Source: Hymenobacter wooponensis (lineage in GTDB: Bacteria; Bacteroidota; Bacteroidia; Cytophagales; Hymenobacteraceae). From it: a stretch of 64,000 nucleotides of DNA. The translations under genes were made by a program, and so were the position numbers. The notes under the pieces are model-generated. The model was not told where the DNA came from. It made no database searches and saw only the letters and a list, made by a program, of their open reading frames with translations. Below are positions 53,933 through 63,593 of this stretch, piece by piece. The stretch's first letter is position 1. The number at the start of each line of letters is the position of its first letter. The DNA lies in the NCBI RefSeq assembly GCF_004745865.1, contig NZ_SRKZ01000002.1, positions 620,001-684,000 of the forward strand, in the 5' to 3' direction.

Positions 53933-53989
53933 CCATCAGCTATTCCTCTAGCCAGTAGCACGCGTTTTTAGTTGTTATTTGCTGCACAA

Positions 53990-54026
53990 AAAAGCCCTTA
54001 CCTCCAAAGCGGAGGTAAGGGCTTTT
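53990..54026. terminator. bidirectional terminator
   Basis: AAAAGCCCTTACCTCC pairs with GGAGGTAAGGGCTTTT around a short loop, between convergent DUF1206 and LYS1-like genes. Confidence 0.93.
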
Positions 54027-54054
54027 CACTTACTACCAACTTATTACGGGGCCG

Positions 54055-55272
54055 CTAGGCCACGTAGTCGCGCAGGTACTCGTAGCGCGGTAGTAGCTGA
54101 CCACCGCGTGCAATGGTAGCCCGTTCTACAATATCATCGTCTAGGCCGCTACCCAGCAGGTGCGGAAACACATTGTCAATCAGCTGGCGGCCGAAGTCGC
54201 GGCTAGCATTGCGGGGCAGTTCACAGGGCAGATTATCCACGGCCATAATGGTAATGTTAGACGGGTTTGAGTAGGCGGGCTCCAACTCACCAGTCTGGCA
54301 GTTATAATCGAAGGCGGGCTCCATGATGCTACTAGAGCGTTTGGTAGTAGGAATGGAGCCGTCTACATCGCAGGTTACGTCGGCAATGGTGTTAATGCGG
54401 AAGTCGGAGCGTTGGGTGTCCGCTTCCTCGAACAACCGTGGCGCTGAGGGGTGCCAATAGGCACAGGCAATGAGCAAATCCGTAACAGGCAGGAAATTCT
54501 GGAACGTAGACTCATACTCCTGTGGGTTACGGTGGAAATCGGGGGTGTCCCACACCCGCCCATCACGGCGGCGGTTGTAGTCGGAGCTGCGGAGCTGGGT
54601 GTATACCGGCTCGTTGAAATCGTGGTAGAGGTAGTCGTACACACTCACGCGCCGGATGCGCATTTTATCCAGCACTTCCACGGCGCCTTGAGCCACCCTA
54701 CCAGAACCAGTTACTACCATCTTGATCGGGGGCAAGCGTTTCACTTTGAAGAACTCCTCCTGCATGTCCTCCATATCGAGGCACTGATAGGCGGGCTTCA
54801 GCTTGTACAGGCCGTGCTTGCGGCCGTAGGTCAGTAGTCCGTTGTAGGCCCCTACAATGCCGGCCCAGCGTCCAAAGGCCACAATCCGCTCCCCGCCTTC
54901 GCGGTTGGTCAGCAGTTCATAGTCAATAAGGGTGATATTCTTAGCCAGCACCTGGCGCAGCAGTTCCCGGTTAGCAGGCTGCTTCTTCACGGTGTGCGAG
55001 AAAAACATGTAGGTCTTATTCGGAATCAACTGGCCTACGGGCACTTCTTTCACACCCAGCAGGATGTCGCAGTCTGCCACATCGGGGCGCACTTCAATAC
55101 CTAGGTCGCGGTACTCCTGGTCAGAGAAGCAGCGGATGGGGCTTTCCTGCACTACAATGTGCAGGCCGGGATATTGGCTTTGCGCCTCCGCGCATTTCTT
55201 GGGCGTGAGGGGTACGCGTTTGTCGGGCGGCGTTTTGCCTTCGCAGATAAGGCCCAGGGAAATAGAACGCAT
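54055..55272 (-). CDS. LYS1/alanine dehydrogenase-like NAD(P) oxidoreductase
   Basis: A 405-residue enzyme. The N-terminal half matches the AlaDh/PNT domain: GLICEGKTPPDKRVPLTPKKCAEAQ, VVQESPIRCFSDQEYRDLGIEV, CDILLGVKEVPVGQLIPNKTYMFFSHTVKKQP. A Rossmann part follows (IKMVVTGSGRVAQGAVEVL), then INTIADVTCDVDGSIPTTKRSSSIMEPAFDY and the C-terminal ITIMAVDNLPCELPRNAS. This pattern is that of saccharopine dehydrogenase (lysine-forming), LYS1 type. In bacteria lacking the fungal lysine route, its role may be in lysine breakdown or a related amino-acid step. It converges with the DUF1206 gene. Confidence 0.82.
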   Translation of the reverse strand: MRSISLGLICEGKTPPDKRVPLTPKKCAEAQSQYPGLHIVVQESPIRCFSDQEYRDLGIEVRPDVADCDILLGVKEVPVGQLIPNKTYMFFSHTVKKQPANRELLRQVLAKNITLIDYELLTNREGGERIVAFGRWAGIVGAYNGLLTYGRKHGLYKLKPAYQCLDMEDMQEEFFKVKRLPPIKMVVTGSGRVAQGAVEVLDKMRIRRVSVYDYLYHDFNEPVYTQLRSSDYNRRRDGRVWDTPDFHRNPQEYESTFQNFLPVTDLLIACAYWHPSAPRLFEEADTQRSDFRINTIADVTCDVDGSIPTTKRSSSIMEPAFDYNCQTGELEPAYSNPSNITIMAVDNLPCELPRNASRDFGRQLIDNVFPHLLGSGLDDDIVERATIARGGQLLPRYEYLRDYVA

Positions 55273-55481
55273 ATGAATAAGGTGGGTGGAAAGGGAAGGA
55301 TGGGAACGAGGCCCTAAATCTGGTTAAATTATTTAAGTGGAGGCGCCGGCTCTGTTCTGCTCTAGGCCAGGGGCAGCGCTACCATAGTACTCCACTGGCC
55401 TAGCACCATTCCTTACCAAACTCCCTGAGAATCCCCCGATTTCTACCATTTTCTGTGTGGTACCGGGAGAAGTTTTCGCCT

Positions 55482-55489
55482 TACCTTTG
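55482..55489 (+). promoter_or_regulatory. candidate -7 box TACCTTTG of gcvP
   Basis: TACCTTTG fits the Bacteroidota TAnnTTTG consensus, 57 bases before the gcvP ATG. No convincing -33 element. No glycine riboswitch features were seen in this 273-base region. Confidence 0.4.
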
Positions 55490-55545
55490 TTACAGGTTCG
55501 GCTGCCTCGGCGGCCGGTTTTTCCCGCCACCTCTACCCTTCTTTT

Positions 55546-58473
55546 ATGTTGCTTCAACCCAAGCCCGCTGATGTATTCGTGGACCGCCACAACGGACCCG
55601 ACGACTCGGCGGTGGCTGAGATGCTGCGCACCATCGGTGTGGAGTCGCTTGACCAGCTCATCGACGAAACCGTGCCGGCTGCTATCCGCCTGAAACAGCC
55701 GCTGAACCTGCCCGCTGCCCTCACGGAGCGGGCTTTTTTGGCGAAGTTCAAAGGCATCGCCGGCAAGAACCGTCTGTTCAAAAACTACATCGGCCTCGGC
55801 TACCACGACACCCAGCTGCCGGCCGTAATTCAGCGTAACATCCTGGAAAACCCAGGCTGGTACACCGCCTACACACCCTACCAGGCTGAAATTGCCCAGG
55901 GCCGTCTCGAAGCCCTCATCAATTACCAGACGATGGTAATGGACCTGACGGGCCTCGAAATTGCCAACGCCAGCCTGCTCGACGAAGGCACTGCCGCCGC
56001 CGAGACCCTGCACATGTTCCACTCCCTCTCCAAAAAGAAGAACGCTACGCGCTACTTCGTTTCGGAGCAGGTATTGCCCCAGACCATCGACGTACTGCGC
56101 ACCCGCGCCACGCCGCTGGGCATTGAGCTGGTGGTTGGTGACCACCGCACTGCCGACCTGACGGATGAGAGCCTGTTTGGCGCCATCCTGCAGTACCCCG
56201 CCGCCGACGGTGCCGTGTACGACTACACCGACTTCATCTCGAAGGCTCACGACAATAACCTGTTCGTGACCGTGGCCGCTGATCTGCTGGCCCTAACGCT
56301 GCTCACGCCTCCCGGCGAGATGGGCGCCGATGCCGTAGTAGGCAACTCCCAGCGCTTTGGCGTGCCCATGGGCTATGGCGGGCCCCACGCCGGCTTCCTG
56401 GCAACCAAAGACGCGTTCAAGCGCGTGATTCCGGGCCGTATCATCGGGCAGAGCATTGATGCCGCTGGCAACAAAGCCTACCGCATGGCCCTACAGACCC
56501 GCGAGCAGCACATCCGCCGCGAGAAGGCCACCTCCAACATCTGTACCGCCCAGGTGCTGCTGTCGGTGCTGGCCGGTATGTATGCCGTGTACCACGGCCC
56601 CCAGCGCCTGAAGCAGTTCGCTACCAACATCCACGCCCTCACGCAGGTACTGGAAACGGAGCTGAAGGCTCTCGGCCTCGACCAGCGCAATCAGTTCTAC
56701 TTCGATACGCTCGACATCAAGCTGGAAAGCCAGGAGCTGCAGAACGCCATTAAGCAAGAAGCAGAAGCCGCCGGCATCAACTTCCGCTACTTCGAGGAGC
56801 ACGGCTCGCCTCGCGTGGGCATTTCCCTGCATCAGAACACCGAGGTGACGGACGTAGCCGACATCGTGGCTGTATTCAGCAAGGTGCTCGGCAAAGGCGA
56901 AAGCAAAATGCTAAGCCTGCCCGAGGAAATTTCGGTGAACTGGGCTGATAGCCTCATCCGGAAGAGCAGCTACCTGACGCACCCCATCTTCAACTCGCAC
57001 CACAGTGAGCATGAGATGCTGCGTTACATGAAGCAGCTGGAAAACAAGGACCTGAGCCTGGCTCACTCCATGATTCCGCTGGGCTCGTGCACCATGAAGC
57101 TGAACGCCACCGCCGAGATGATTCCGGTGACCTGGCCCGAGATTGGTGGCCTACACCCCTTCGCCCCGCGTGAGCAGGCCCAGGGCTACTCGGAAATCTT
57201 CCGGGAGCTGGAGGCTTGGCTGTGCGAGGTAACCGGCTTTGCGGCCGTGAGCCTGCAGCCCAACTCGGGTGCCCAGGGTGAGTACGCTGGCCTGCTGGCC
57301 ATCAAAGGCTACCATGATGCCCGCGGCGACCAGCACCGTAACGTGGCCCTGATTCCAGCTTCGGCCCACGGCACTAACCCTGCTTCGGCCGTTATGGCCG
57401 GCATGCAGGTGGTAGTAGTGAAGAGCACCGAGGAAGGCAATATTGATGTGGCCGACCTGAAAGCTAAAGCGGCCCAGTACGCCGACAAGCTGAGCTGCCT
57501 GATGGTGACCTACCCCAGCACGCACGGCGTGTATGAGGAAACCATCATCGACATCTGCGAGACTATTCACCAGCACGGCGGCCGCGTGTACATGGACGGC
57601 GCCAACATGAACGCCCAAGTAGGCCTCACCTCGCCCGCTACCATTGGCGCCGATGTGTGTCACCTGAACCTGCACAAAACGTTCTGCATCCCTCACGGTG
57701 GTGGCGGACCCGGCGTAGGCCCCATCGGGGTGGTTGCTGATCTGGCTCCCTACCTGCCCGGCCACGTAGTAGTTGATGCTGATGGTCGCACGGAAGGTGC
57801 CGTTTCTTCGGCTCCGTGGGGCTCAGCTAGCATCCTGCCCATCAGCTATGCGTACATCTCCATGATGGGCGGCGAGGGCCTGACGCAGGCTACGCGCACG
57901 GCTATCCTGAACGCCAACTACATCAAGGCCCGCCTGGAAGAGCACTACCCGGTGCTGTATACTGGCGCTAACGGCCGCTGCGCCCACGAAATGATCCTCG
58001 ACTGTCGCCAGTTCAAGAAGGCAGGCATTGAAGTAGAGGACATTGCCAAGCGCCTGATGGACTACGGCTTCCACGCTCCTACCGTATCGTTCCCCGTGGC
58101 GGGCACGCTGATGGTAGAGCCCACGGAGTCGGAGAGCAAGGAGGAGCTGGACCGCTTCATTGAGGCCATGATTGGTATCCGCAAAGAAATTGCTGAAGTA
58201 GAAGCCGGCCGGGCCGATGCGAAGGACAACCTGCTGAAGCACGCGCCTCACACGGCGGCTACGGCCCTCACCCATGAGTGGACGCGCCCTTACACCCGTG
58301 AGCAGGCCGTGTACCCCACCGAGTACGCCCGCATGTTTAAGTTCTGGCCCGCCGTATCCCGCATCGACTCTGCATACGGTGATCGTAACCTGATCTGCTC
58401 GTGCACCTCGGTAGAGGAATATGCCGATCAGGAAGAGAAGCTGGTAGCTACCGATAAAGGCCCATCATACTAG
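55546..58473 (+). CDS. gcvP: glycine dehydrogenase (decarboxylating), P protein
   Basis: A 975-residue pyridoxal-phosphate enzyme of the glycine cleavage system. It decarboxylates glycine and passes the aminomethyl group to lipoyl-GcvH. Both fused halves are present: [47 protein letters not shown] in the N-half, and [18 protein letters not shown] and [24 protein letters not shown] (PLP Lys711) in the C-half. It is full length, single-gene type. gcvH and gcvT are not nearby. LpdA and LipA in this window provide the E3 and the lipoyl group of the same pathway. Confidence 0.97.
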   Translation: MLLQPKPADVFVDRHNGPDDSAVAEMLRTIGVESLDQLIDETVPAAIRLKQPLNLPAALTERAFLAKFKGIAGKNRLFKNYIGLGYHDTQLPAVIQRNILENPGWYTAYTPYQAEIAQGRLEALINYQTMVMDLTGLEIANASLLDEGTAAAETLHMFHSLSKKKNATRYFVSEQVLPQTIDVLRTRATPLGIELVVGDHRTADLTDESLFGAILQYPAADGAVYDYTDFISKAHDNNLFVTVAADLLALTLLTPPGEMGADAVVGNSQRFGVPMGYGGPHAGFLATKDAFKRVIPGRIIGQSIDAAGNKAYRMALQTREQHIRREKATSNICTAQVLLSVLAGMYAVYHGPQRLKQFATNIHALTQVLETELKALGLDQRNQFYFDTLDIKLESQELQNAIKQEAEAAGINFRYFEEHGSPRVGISLHQNTEVTDVADIVAVFSKVLGKGESKMLSLPEEISVNWADSLIRKSSYLTHPIFNSHHSEHEMLRYMKQLENKDLSLAHSMIPLGSCTMKLNATAEMIPVTWPEIGGLHPFAPREQAQGYSEIFRELEAWLCEVTGFAAVSLQPNSGAQGEYAGLLAIKGYHDARGDQHRNVALIPASAHGTNPASAVMAGMQVVVVKSTEEGNIDVADLKAKAAQYADKLSCLMVTYPSTHGVYEETIIDICETIHQHGGRVYMDGANMNAQVGLTSPATIGADVCHLNLHKTFCIPHGGGGPGVGPIGVVADLAPYLPGHVVVDADGRTEGAVSSAPWGSASILPISYAYISMMGGEGLTQATRTAILNANYIKARLEEHYPVLYTGANGRCAHEMILDCRQFKKAGIEVEDIAKRLMDYGFHAPTVSFPVAGTLMVEPTESESKEELDRFIEAMIGIRKEIAEVEAGRADAKDNLLKHAPHTAATALTHEWTRPYTREQAVYPTEYARMFKFWPAVSRIDSAYGDRNLICSCTSVEEYADQEEKLVATDKGPSY

Positions 58474-58511
58474 TCTGTAGTAACTAGGCAGCCTGAATTA
58501 GCTGCCCAAGT

Positions 58512-58546
58512 AAAAGCCCCACCTGCAAGCAGGTGGGGCTTTTTTA
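58512..58546 (+). terminator. terminator of gcvP
   Basis: AAAAGCCCCACCTGC pairs with GCAGGTGGGGCTTTT, followed by further T residues, about 40 bases past the stop. Confidence 0.93.
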
Positions 58547-58613
58547 TTGCTGCAAACAGCAAGAATGGCCTAGCCTCAAGCAACTACCCGATAGCCTTGG
58601 CCTCGTCAACTGT

Positions 58614-58910
58614 TTATTTATTGCTGAAGCAGTTGCGGTACATGTAGCCGTTTTCGGTTTTACCGTTGGCTGTTACCCGAACTTTCAGGAAATACGCATC
58701 CACCGTATCCATTACCTGTACTTCCGTATCAGAGCCAATAGTGGTCAACTGTTTTGACTCCTTAGACATGCCATCGTACAACACACATTCTACTACCGTG
58801 TTGTGGGCAACTGGTCCGGTTGAGGTTCGGTTACCACGAGAGTCATCGCGGGAGGCACTGCAGGAGGCGAGCAGCAAAATGCTACCAAAAAAAAGTACAA
58901 GTCTATTCAT
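58614..58910 (-). CDS. small lipoprotein, SH3-like
   Basis: A 98-residue lipoprotein: ILLLASCSAS gives Cys17. The mature part NTVVECVLYDGMSKESKQLTTIGSDTEVQVMDTVDAYFLKVRVTANGKTENGYMYRNCF has the pattern of a short SH3-like beta-barrel (strand, valued turn, GYMYRNC) and two Cys that could form a disulphide. Such domains often bind cell wall. No named family. Confidence 0.65.
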   Translation of the reverse strand: MNRLVLFFGSILLLASCSASRDDSRGNRTSTGPVAHNTVVECVLYDGMSKESKQLTTIGSDTEVQVMDTVDAYFLKVRVTANGKTENGYMYRNCFSNK

Positions 58911-59144
58911 AGATAAAAGGAAGTTATTTAGGCTTCAGGAAGATAGATATATTTCAAGATCACTGAACATTTCGTCAGAAATAATCTTCTGTGACATAGT
59001 CGGCAAGCCTACTATTCGGGAACGACTGGCCTAGTCCAGTTGTTAGATAAGTGTAGTTTTTGATTAACCTATGGGCCGGATATTTCGGTATACCGGGGAG
59101 GAAGTCAGAAGCTCATCAACATTCACTGTCTTTTCCGTCCGAAC

Positions 59145-59750
59145 ATGAATCTTATCACTCGTTTTCTGTCCCGTCGGATATCGCTGGCGGCCATGAGCTT
59201 AGCTTTACTGCTGGGCGTTAGCAGCTGTGCTAGCACGGCACGTGTTGGGGTTACCAATGACTTCGACCACTCCGTCAATTTCCGTAATTACAAAACTTGG
59301 GCTTGGCTACCCCAGCAGCCTACTGATACAGAAGGCGGTCCTGCTCAAGGCTACCAGTCGTTTCTAGACAAGCGCATTCGCACTGCCGTGGAGCGTGAGA
59401 TGACGGCTAAAGGCCTCACCCACGTTGACAAGGCCCCCGATCTGTACGTGGCTTACTCCGCCAAAGTAGAGGACAAGCAGCGTACCAACAACGGCGCTTA
59501 TGGCCCCTACGGCTACCCTTACTGGTACGGCTATGGGTACGGCGGCCTCTATAACCGTGGCTTCGTAACTGAGTACAAAGCCGGCACGGTTATCATTGAC
59601 TTTGTTGATGCCCATCGCAAAGAGCTAGCTTGGCGCGGTCAAGGCCAAGCACAGGTAGACAATCAGACTATCTCTGAAGAAGAAGTTTACCGGATTGTAG
59701 GCGGCATCTTGGGTACTTACCCTCCCCAAGACCAGCAAGCTCGCCGCTAG
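59145..59750 (+). CDS. DUF4136 lipoprotein
   Basis: A 201-residue lipoprotein with Cys28 in LLLGVSSCAS. The mature part is DUF4136: VTNDFDHSVNFRNYKTWAWLP near the N-terminus, IRTAVEREMTAKGLTHVDKAPDLYVAYSAKV in the middle, and AGTVIIDFVDAHRKELAWRGQGQAQV then ILGTYPP at the end. A Gly/Tyr-rich insert GPYGYPYWYGYGYGGL is usual for this group. Outer-membrane or periplasmic; function unknown. Confidence 0.92.
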   Translation: MNLITRFLSRRISLAAMSLALLLGVSSCASTARVGVTNDFDHSVNFRNYKTWAWLPQQPTDTEGGPAQGYQSFLDKRIRTAVEREMTAKGLTHVDKAPDLYVAYSAKVEDKQRTNNGAYGPYGYPYWYGYGYGGLYNRGFVTEYKAGTVIIDFVDAHRKELAWRGQGQAQVDNQTISEEEVYRIVGGILGTYPPQDQQARR

Positions 59751-59775
59751 TTATTCGCCCCTTGTGGCCTAGAGA

Positions 59776-59809
59776 ACAGCTCCGCTCATATGAGCGGAGC
59801 TGTTTTTTT
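59776..59809. terminator. perfect palindromic terminator
   Basis: A 28-base perfect palindrome starting ACAGCTCCGCTCAT with a run of T after it, just past the DUF4136 gene; it overlaps the convergent DUF805 stop region. Confidence 0.93.
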
Positions 59810-60194
59810 ATGCAGGTACTTCAGGGCTATCTTCAGTGTAGGCCACAGGTTGTTTAGGATCTGGGCCGAAACGATTTTGGCCGCGCGTACCCTGCACGAA
59901 GCTCATGCCAATGCTCAGGCCGTAATTAACAACGGGCAATAGAAACAATAGCCACCACCAGCCACTCAAATTGGTATCGTGTAGCCGCTTAATCACTTGA
60001 ATGTTGGCCAGTATCATCCCTAGAAAAACCACTAGGCCTACGCCAGCGGCACCGAGCATTTCGTCATCAGCATTGGCATACTGCACTTGGCTTGCTAGGG
60101 CGTACACCAATATGACCATGCAATAGATACTTATTGAACGATACCAGTAAGTCCGCCGACGCAGCCTACCACGCGTTGAAAATAGATCCTGCAC
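59808..60194 (-). CDS. DUF805 membrane protein
   Basis: A 128-residue inner-membrane protein with about four hydrophobic helices. Family hallmarks are GRLRRRTYWYRS at the N-terminus, QVIKRLHDTNLSGWWWLLFLLPVVN in the middle and FVQGTRGQNRFGPDP at the C-terminus. DUF805 function is unknown. The gene is convergent with the DUF4136 gene and shares its terminator zone. Confidence 0.93.
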   Translation of the reverse strand: MQDLFSTRGRLRRRTYWYRSISIYCMVILVYALASQVQYANADDEMLGAAGVGLVVFLGMILANIQVIKRLHDTNLSGWWWLLFLLPVVNYGLSIGMSFVQGTRGQNRFGPDPKQPVAYTEDSPEVPA

Positions 60195-60290
60195 GAAATT
60201 GTCTAATTAGTATAATTGAACTAGTCAGAAAGGTAGCAGTTTACTCTACATCATCTGCTCGGCGCGAGGGCTTTATAGCCTTGTACTACT

Positions 60291-60327
60291 AAAAAAGCCG
60301 CCTTCGTTTACAGAAGGCGGCTTTTTT
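60291..60327 (-). terminator. terminator of lipA
   Basis: AAAAAAGCCGCCTTC (60291-60305) pairs with GAAGGCGGCTTTTTT (60313-60327), 23 bases past the lipA stop. Confidence 0.93.
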
Positions 60328-60349
60328 AATAGCACAAGGCTGGTTAGGA

Positions 60350-61264
60350 TTAAATCGGCACGTTCACGTGACGCTCAGCATGGTAGCTGGAACGTACTAG
60401 TGGGCCGCTCTCTACGTACTTTAGGCCACGAGCCAGGCCCTCTTCGCGGTAGTGCGCGAACAGGTCGGGGTGGATAAACTCAGCTACTTCCAAGTGGCGC
60501 TTGGTGGGCTGCAGGTACTGGCCTAGGGTCAGGATGTCGAGGCCATTGGCCACAAGGTCATCCATAGCACGGTACATCTCCTCCTTGGTTTCGCCCAAGC
60601 CCAGCATAATGCCCGACTTGGTGCGCTTACCAGCTTCCTTGGTGCGGCGAATTTGCTCTAGGCTGCGGTCGTACTTAGCCTGTGGGCGCACTAGGCGGTA
60701 GAGGCTGCCTACGGTTTCCACGTTGTGCGACACTACTTCTTGGCCGCCGGCAATCATGGTATCAAGTGCAGCCCAGTTGGCCTTCACGTCCGGAATAAGG
60801 GTTTCAATGGTAGTAGACGGGCTTAGTTCTTTTACCCGCACTACCGTTTCGTACCATATGCTGGCACCCCGGTCCTTCAGCTCATCCCGGTTTACACTAG
60901 TAATTACGGCGTGCTTCACCCCCATGAGCTGAATGGCTTCGGCTACACGGCGGGGCTCATCGGTATCGTATTCGGTGGGGCGGCCGGTGGCCACAGCGCA
61001 GAACGAGCAGGAGCGGGTACACACGTTACCCAGAATCATGAACGTAGCGGTACCTGCCCCCCAGCACTCGCCCATATTCGGGCAATTGCCGCTTTCGCAG
61101 ATGGTGTGCAGTTTATGTTCATCCACCAGGCGGCGGACATTGGCGTACGCGGGTCCCACGGGCAGCTTCACGCGCAGCCAATCGGGCTTGCGCGGCTTGG
61201 CGGGCGCTACGGGAGCAGCCGCCTCCGGCTGAATGATGGGCAAAGTCAGCAACAGGTCATTCAT
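60350..61264 (-). CDS. lipA: lipoyl synthase
   Basis: A 304-residue radical-SAM enzyme that inserts two sulphurs into octanoyl groups on E2 and H proteins. The auxiliary cluster motif is Cys56-Cys61-Cys67 ([13 protein letters not shown]), and the SAM cluster motif is Cys82-Cys86-Cys89 (CTRSCSFC). A later conserved region reads [22 protein letters not shown], and the C-terminal RSSYHAE carries the Ser ligand. CAAAGGTA at 61269-61276, read on the minus strand as TACCTTTG, sits very near the ATG and may be a promoter giving a very short leader. Confidence 0.96.
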   Translation of the reverse strand: MNDLLLTLPIIQPEAAAPVAPAKPRKPDWLRVKLPVGPAYANVRRLVDEHKLHTICESGNCPNMGECWGAGTATFMILGNVCTRSCSFCAVATGRPTEYDTDEPRRVAEAIQLMGVKHAVITSVNRDELKDRGASIWYETVVRVKELSPSTTIETLIPDVKANWAALDTMIAGGQEVVSHNVETVGSLYRLVRPQAKYDRSLEQIRRTKEAGKRTKSGIMLGLGETKEEMYRAMDDLVANGLDILTLGQYLQPTKRHLEVAEFIHPDLFAHYREEGLARGLKYVESGPLVRSSYHAERHVNVPI

Positions 61265-61385
61265 GCAGCAAAGGTAGTGGGTATTGAAGTATGGAATGCG
61301 TACTACTGAGACACCGTAGCGCTGAAAATGTTCCCGAAGTATGTCCTAGGCCACTAGAAGCTGCTTAGCAGCCCACAAAGCCCTA

Positions 61386-61425
61386 ACTGCAAAAGACCTT
61401 TCGGGCAGGAAAGGTCTTTTGCAGT
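61386..61425. terminator. hairpin terminator of OmpA-region gene
   Basis: ACTGCAAAAGACCTTT (61386-61401) pairs exactly with AAAGGTCTTTTGCAGT (61410-61425), 22 bases past the end of the minus-strand gene. Confidence 0.85.
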
Positions 61426-61446
61426 ATGAATTACAGGCCAGAAAAA

Positions 61447-62250
61447 TTAGCTGCGGTGTCCTAAGTAAATCGTCAGGTACACGGAAGGGAAGAACAGTGT
61501 GTTCAATTTGCTATCCGACACCTGCAATTCTCTCACGATAGTCGGACGCTTGGGATAGGCTTCGAACAAAAAGCCGGTTTCTACACCCGCTACTGCGTCG
61601 CGGTAACGGCCATATTCAAAGCTTAAAGCTCCCCTTAAGTGAGCGCCTACGTAAGGCTTGGTATCACTAACTCCAGAAAAGAGCGGGGCCCGATCTACGA
61701 TATTTCCTCCCCCATGAATTTGGGGATCGTACTGCTCATTGCGGTAGTCAGTTGCCCCTATCGGTTTATTACCGCTGTCACGCAGGGTATAATCGTAGGT
61801 GATGTAGTAAGGCATCAAGAGGCCTATAGATGGACCAGCACCTATTAAACCATTTACCTGCACTCCTGAGTCGGGGGCTTTGCGGAAAATAACGCGCTGT
61901 ACCCCTACTGAGGGCCGAATGACAAAGAAATAGTTGGACTTACCATTAACGTACAAGCCACCGTATCCGGTGGGCACCTTGTATTCCTTAGGATGCTTCA
62001 CCTCCACCCCTTCAATACTCCAGAACCGGGCCCAATCTTGGTTTAAGGGCCTGGTAGAACGTACAGATACTCCTCCAATCAAGCCACCACGGGTATTGAA
62101 GTTGACACCGTAGGTAAACTCTTTCCGGTAAGAAGGATCTTCATTGCTGGCCGACAAGGGAGTAGTACGGCTCTGCTGAGCCCGCGCAGACAAGCCAGCT
62201 CCTAGAAAGGTTAGCAGCAAGCTGCCGCCAAAGAATAGACGTGTACGCAC
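61447..62250 (-). CDS. exported outer-membrane-barrel-like protein
   Basis: A 267-residue protein. A GTG at 62250 opens a signal peptide (RTRLFFGGSLLLTFLGAGLSARAQ). The mature part has amphipathic strands: KEFTYGVNFNTRGGLIGGVSVRS, NYFFVIRPSVGVQRV, QVNGLIGAGPSIGLLMP, PYVGAHLRGALSFEYG, AVAGVETGFLFEAYP, and a last strand FFPSVYLTIYLGHRS ending near aromatic residues, as in outer-membrane proteins. A longer frame to 62349 would remove almost all space to the divergent OsmC gene, so the GTG is preferred. Function unknown. Confidence 0.68.
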   Translation of the reverse strand: MRTRLFFGGSLLLTFLGAGLSARAQQSRTTPLSASNEDPSYRKEFTYGVNFNTRGGLIGGVSVRSTRPLNQDWARFWSIEGVEVKHPKEYKVPTGYGGLYVNGKSNYFFVIRPSVGVQRVIFRKAPDSGVQVNGLIGAGPSIGLLMPYYITYDYTLRDSGNKPIGATDYRNEQYDPQIHGGGNIVDRAPLFSGVSDTKPYVGAHLRGALSFEYGRYRDAVAGVETGFLFEAYPKRPTIVRELQVSDSKLNTLFFPSVYLTIYLGHRS

Positions 62251-62320
62251 GGGTCTGAAGGAAAAAGAGTCATAACTAATTGGCCGCCCGAGGCGGAGCG
62301 AGCCAACACTACCTAAAGTA

Positions 62321-62332
62321 CGTAAATTTACG
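62321..62332. promoter_or_regulatory. 12-bp palindrome in divergent promoter region
   Basis: CGTAAATTTACG lies between the start of the barrel-like gene and osmC. It could be a shared operator. Confidence 0.4.
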
Positions 62333-62365
62333 AGCATCAGTCTTGCCAAATTTCAACTCCTTACT

Positions 62366-62773
62366 ATGAGCACTGCCACCGCCCGCTACGCCGGCCATTT
62401 GCGTACCGAAGCTACCCACGTAGCCTCCGGTAACACTATTCTCACCGATGCTCCCGTAGACAACCACGGCCGGGGAGAGGCCTTCTCTCCCACCGACTTA
62501 GTGAGTGCCGCACTGGGCTCGTGCATGATGACCATAATGGGCATTGTAGCCGAGCGTCATCAGGTAGACCTGACGGGCGTAACGTATGATGTAACCAAGC
62601 ACATGGCGGCCGAACCGCGTCGCATCCGTCAGATTGACGTAACGTTCCAGATGCCAGCTACGCTGCCCGAGAAAGAGCGGACCATTCTTGAAAATGCGGC
62701 CCGCACCTGCCCGGTTGCTCTTAGTTTGAACCCCGAAATTCAGCAGGAGGTTCGGTTCGTGTACGAGGGATAA
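62366..62773 (+). CDS. OsmC family peroxide-reductase-like protein
   Basis: A 135-residue OsmC/Ohr-fold protein, active as a dimer in thiol-dependent reduction of organic hydroperoxides. Cys53 in DLVSAALGSCMMTIMG and Cys115 in AARTCPVALSLNP are the two active cysteines, and GRGEAFSPTDL supplies the Arg-Glu region. It fits the OsmC rather than Ohr subgroup by length and by the SCMM motif. It is divergent from the barrel-like gene with a 12-bp palindrome between. Confidence 0.93.
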   Translation: MSTATARYAGHLRTEATHVASGNTILTDAPVDNHGRGEAFSPTDLVSAALGSCMMTIMGIVAERHQVDLTGVTYDVTKHMAAEPRRIRQIDVTFQMPATLPEKERTILENAARTCPVALSLNPEIQQEVRFVYEG

Positions 62774-62782
62774 TCCAGCAAG

Positions 62783-62842
62783 AAAAAGCCGGGCGCCCTT
62801 GCTCTAGTACTATGTACTTAGAACGAGGACGCCCTGCTTTTT
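62783..62842. terminator. imperfect hairpin terminator
   Basis: AAAAAGCCGGGCG at the left pairs with CGCCCTGCTTTTT at the right, with one mismatch, between the convergent osmC and ytxJ genes. Confidence 0.7.
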
Positions 62843-62845
62843 AGT

Positions 62846-63187
62846 TTAGCTGACCGCTTCTTTCACGTCACTGAGGCGGATGCTCATGTGTGAGGCATCG
62901 TACCGACACTCGCCGTTCTGAATTACCAGCAATTGCGGCGACTCGTGACGAATGCTGAACTTCTCTGCTATTTCGTTGGAAATAGGCCGGAACCGCAGCA
63001 GGTCGAGGTAGTAGAGTTTAGCGTCATCCAAGTTGGAATCTGCCCACTGGCGTTCAATCTTCGCTTTAGCGGCCGCACTGATAGAGCAGCTGGTGCTGTG
63101 CTTGAAGATAATGATGGGCTGCTCAAATGACTCGCGTACGATATCAGTGAGCTGCTCTGCTTGGGTAAGGGGCTGCCAGGGCGTCAT
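62846..63187 (-). CDS. ytxJ: bacillithiol system redox protein YtxJ
   Basis: A 113-residue thioredoxin-like monothiol protein. The active site is FKHSTSCSISAAAK, with Cys34 and no second Cys, as in YtxJ. Other blocks are LYYLDLLRFRPISNEIAEKFSIRHESPQLLVI with the cis-Pro. YtxJ is thought to act as a monothiol bacilliredoxin, removing bacillithiol from proteins. Its presence suggests bacillithiol metabolism in this host; biosynthesis genes are not in the window. It sits 18 bases after the next upstream gene on the same strand. Confidence 0.9.
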   Translation of the reverse strand: MTPWQPLTQAEQLTDIVRESFEQPIIIFKHSTSCSISAAAKAKIERQWADSNLDDAKLYYLDLLRFRPISNEIAEKFSIRHESPQLLVIQNGECRYDASHMSIRLSDVKEAVS

Positions 63188-63205
63188 AGCTAGAGGCGGG
63201 TGGAT

Positions 63206-63538
63206 TTAGGGGGTAGGCTCTTTGTCTTTTTTCCGCGGACGGAGAGAAACGCGGGAAGGCTCACTCACGCGGGGCGTGCCAGAACGATCAAACTGATAAC
63301 TCTTCCGATCGTCTTTGGGTTCGAGGACGGCTAAGCGGCCCCCGTTGCCTTCTTTCAGCTCAGGCTTGGTCACCACCAGATGCGAGTCCTTGTACTCAGC
63401 GGGAAACTGGCGCGCATCGCGGAGGGCCCGCCGGCTTTCAGACCGCTGCTTACCACGGCTGGTAGAAGCTAACTGGGCCTGGGCCTGCGTAGTACACAGG
63501 CCTAGCAGCAGCACAGTAGCAAGTAACATGTAACGCAT
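63206..63538 (-). CDS. small exported hypothetical protein
   Basis: A 110-residue protein. Residues 1-21 are a signal peptide (MLLATVLLLGLCTTQAQAQ). The mature part is strongly charged: RGKQRSESRRALRDARQFPAEYKDSHLVVTKPELKEGNGGRLAVLEPKDDRKSYQFDRSGTPRVSEPSRVSLRPRKKDK. No family known. It precedes ytxJ by 18 bases and probably shares its transcript. Confidence 0.65.
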   Translation of the reverse strand: MRYMLLATVLLLGLCTTQAQAQLASTSRGKQRSESRRALRDARQFPAEYKDSHLVVTKPELKEGNGGRLAVLEPKDDRKSYQFDRSGTPRVSEPSRVSLRPRKKDKEPTP

Positions 63539-63593
63539 AGAGAAGCAGTAAGATGATAACGTGAGCTATACCTTCTCCTTAACGAGGAGTTGG

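Noticed and set aside
55273..55545. Glycine riboswitch upstream of gcvP
   Set aside because: I looked for the conserved glycine aptamer core and did not see it; only a promoter-like box is present.
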